From assembly GCA_009746045.1 (NCBI GenBank), contig RPFO01000299.1, positions 370,001-434,000 of the forward strand: DNA of 64,000 bases, read 5' to 3'. Shown piece after piece: positions 62,198 through 64,000 of this stretch. The notes under the pieces were generated by a model. The model worked only from the letters and a program-made list of their open reading frames with translations. It ran no database searches and had not been told where the DNA came from. The translations under genes were made by a program, and so were the position numbers. Each line of letters begins with the position of its first letter. The first letter of the stretch is position 1. The DNA comes from Mesostigma viride (taxonomy: Eukaryota; Streptophyta; Mesostigmatophyceae; Mesostigmatales; Mesostigmataceae).

Positions 62198-62762
62198 CGT
62201 GAGAGTCCTCTTCGACTATGAACCATGCAAACCATTCGTCATGACACACGCATGACACACGCCAGACTTGTCAGTCCAGCTAGGAATGCCAAAACTATCT
62301 TGCTGCCTGAACCATGCAAACAAAAACCGCATTCCAGTTGCCGTCCTGGCTTTCTACCACACATATGCCAACAAAAGCAAGAAGGCATCCCGACAAATCT
62401 AAATTGCTACCCTGTTGCTGATTTCATCTCCTAGTAGAGGCTCCGGCATTTCTGTCCCTGGGAATGTCCGACATTGAGCCACGACCACCAAGGTCGAAGC
62501 ATGCATAATATCCTTCAAACAATCTGCACGCTCACACCTCGCGTGTGAGTGGCCCAGCAAACATTGCTTCTATAATCTTTCCTTTCTAGGAGAAATCCCT
62601 TTATAGGGCTGCCAGCGATTTCGCATTCATTCCAGCGATCTGGCCCCGCACCGCAAATTGCCCTTAATTTTTCGTTTTCTGTCCAGCCTTCATAACGTTG
62701 ACCCGCTATTCTACACCACAAAGACACCTGGCCTGTCAATAGCCTCGGCGCTGTAATTGAAG
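62198..62762. other. No gene seen
   Basis: Mixed-composition sequence with no open frame or repeat that I can support, up to the hexanucleotide array. Confidence 0.35.
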
Positions 62763-64000
62763 TCCAGCAGTCCAGCTCCAGCTCCAGCTCCAGCTCCAGC
62801 TCCAGCTCCAGCTCCAGCTCCAGCTCCAGCTCCAGCTCCAGCTCCAGCTCCAGCTCCAGCTCCAGCTCCAGCTCCAGCTCCAGCTCCAGCTCCAGCTCCA
62901 GCTCCAGCTCCAGCTCCAGCTCCAGCTCCAGCTCCAGCTCCAGCTCCAGCTCCAGCTCCAGCTCCAGCTCCAGCTCCAGCTCCAGCTCCAGCTCCAGCTC
63001 CAGCTCTGGACAGCTCCAGCTCCAGCTCCAGCTCCAGCTCCAGCTCCAGCTCCAGCTCCAGCTCCAGCTCCAGCTCCAGCTCCAGCTCCAGCTCCAGCTC
63101 CAGCTCCAGCTCCAGCTCCAGCTCCAGCTCCAGCTCCAGCTCCAGCTCCAGCTCCAGCTCCAGCTCCAGCTCCAGCTCCAGCTCCAGCTCCAGCTCCAGC
63201 TCTGGACAGCTCCAGCTCCAGCTCCAGCTCCAGCTCCAGCTCCAGCTCCAGCTCCAGCTCCAGCTCCAGCTCCAGCTCCAGCTCCAGCTCGAGCTCCAGC
63301 TCCAGCTCCAGCTCCAGCTCCAGCTCCAGCTCCAGCTCCAGCTCCAGCTCCAGCTCCAGCTCCAGCTCCAGCTCCAGCTCCAGCTCCAGCTCCAGCTCCA
63401 GCTCCAGCTCCAGCTCCAGCTCGATCAGCTCCAGCTCCAGCTCCAGCTCCAGCTCCAGCTCCAGCTCCAGCTCCAGCTCCAGCTCCAGCTCCAGCTCCAG
63501 CTCCAGCTCCAGCTCCAGCTCCAGCTCCAGCTCCAGCTCCAGCTCCAGCTCCAGCTCCAGCTCCAGCTCCAGCTCCAGCTCCAGCTCCAGCTCCAGCTCC
63601 AGCTCCAGCTCCAGCTCCAGCTCCAGCTCCAGCTCCAGCTCCAGCTCCAGCTCCAGCTCCAGCTCCAGCTCCAGCTCCAGCTCCAGCTCTAGCTCCAGCT
63701 CCAGCTCCAGCTCCAGCTCCAGCTCCAGCTCCAGCTCCAGCTCCAGCTCCAGCTCCAGCTCCAGCTCCAGCTCCAGCTCCAGCTCCAGCTCCAGCTCCAG
63801 CTCCAGCTCGATCAGCTCCAGCTCCAGCTCCAGCTCCAGCTCCAGCTCCAGCTCCAGCTCGAGCTCCAGCTCGAGCTCCAGCTCCAGCTCCAGCTCCAGC
63901 TCCAGCTCCAGCTCCAGCTCCAGCTCCAGCTCCAGCTCCAGCTCGAGCTCCAGCTCCAGCTCCAGCTCCAGCTCCAGCTCCAGCTCCAGCTCCAGCTCCA
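62763..64000. repeat. (CAGCTC)n hexanucleotide array, over 200 copies, runs off the window
   Basis: Almost pure CCAGCT/AGCTCC hexamers. Rare interruptions are CTCTGGACAGCTCC (63004 and 63201), CTCGATCAGCTCC (63420 and 63807) and single T-to-G or C-to-G changes giving GAGCTC (63289, 63859 and 63943). The shared interruptions at 63004/63201 and 63420/63807 suggest segmental duplication inside the array. Long Ala-Pro, Ser or Gln-Leu frames here are by-products. Confidence 0.96.

Noticed and set aside
62757-63692. Ala-Pro / Ser / Gln-Leu repeat protein
   Set aside because: Translation of the (CAGCTC)n array.

Overview
The window is eukaryotic nuclear DNA, most likely from the green lineage and probably an alga (inference). 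Genes carry GT-AG introns. A large gene has the PHD-SWIB-Plus3-GYF domain order known from the plant-specific NERD family, and one LINE remnant has a plant-type zf-RVT end. There are no operons and no CRISPR arrays. Satellite DNA is extreme: at least fifteen tandem arrays, some several kb long, many of them inside introns.

Layout. 1-4760: two arrays of the same 173-bp unit in opposite orientation, around a 109-bp array and a small Tudor-like reading frame. 4860-7800: debris of mobile elements, including a non-LTR retrotransposon (RT with YADD, frameshifted) and solo copies of its hairpin tail. 8417-10126 (-): an intronless protein O-mannosyltransferase. 11145-12929: a pentanucleotide (TTGAG)n array. 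13087-14400 (-): a second, different LINE remnant. 16162-28218 (-): a ten-exon NERD-like chromatin gene rich in GW/WG motifs. 29536-41040 (+): an eight-exon coiled-coil gene, divergent from the NERD-like gene. Its last intron is about 3.8 kb of a 36-bp minisatellite made from the gene's own 5' splice site. 41661-43271: a 5'-truncated LINE copy, (CCGT)n, more LINE tails and a MITE-like element. 44465-49476 (-): a four-exon, 880-residue membrane-anchored lamin-tail-domain/Kelch protein. 50545-59546 (+): adenine phosphoribosyltransferase in five exons (178 residues), divergent from the Kelch gene. Its fourth intron holds about 1,600 uninterrupted CTG triplets plus a CCG block. 59800-64000: palindromic short repeats, a pair of SINE-like copies with a B-box-like motif, and a (CAGCTC)n array running off the end.

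Exon joins of the NERD-like, coiled-coil, Kelch and APRT genes were made by hand from donor/acceptor sites, reading phase and family conservation. The Kelch and APRT models close perfectly in frame. The NERD-like model needs one extra base in an 11-base homopolymer and has one uncertain exon end and possibly a missing exon. The coiled-coil model has one uncertain donor. The genes do not form an evident pathway. The biological interest lies in tandem repeats placed in introns and at splice sites, and in recently active LINE tails.
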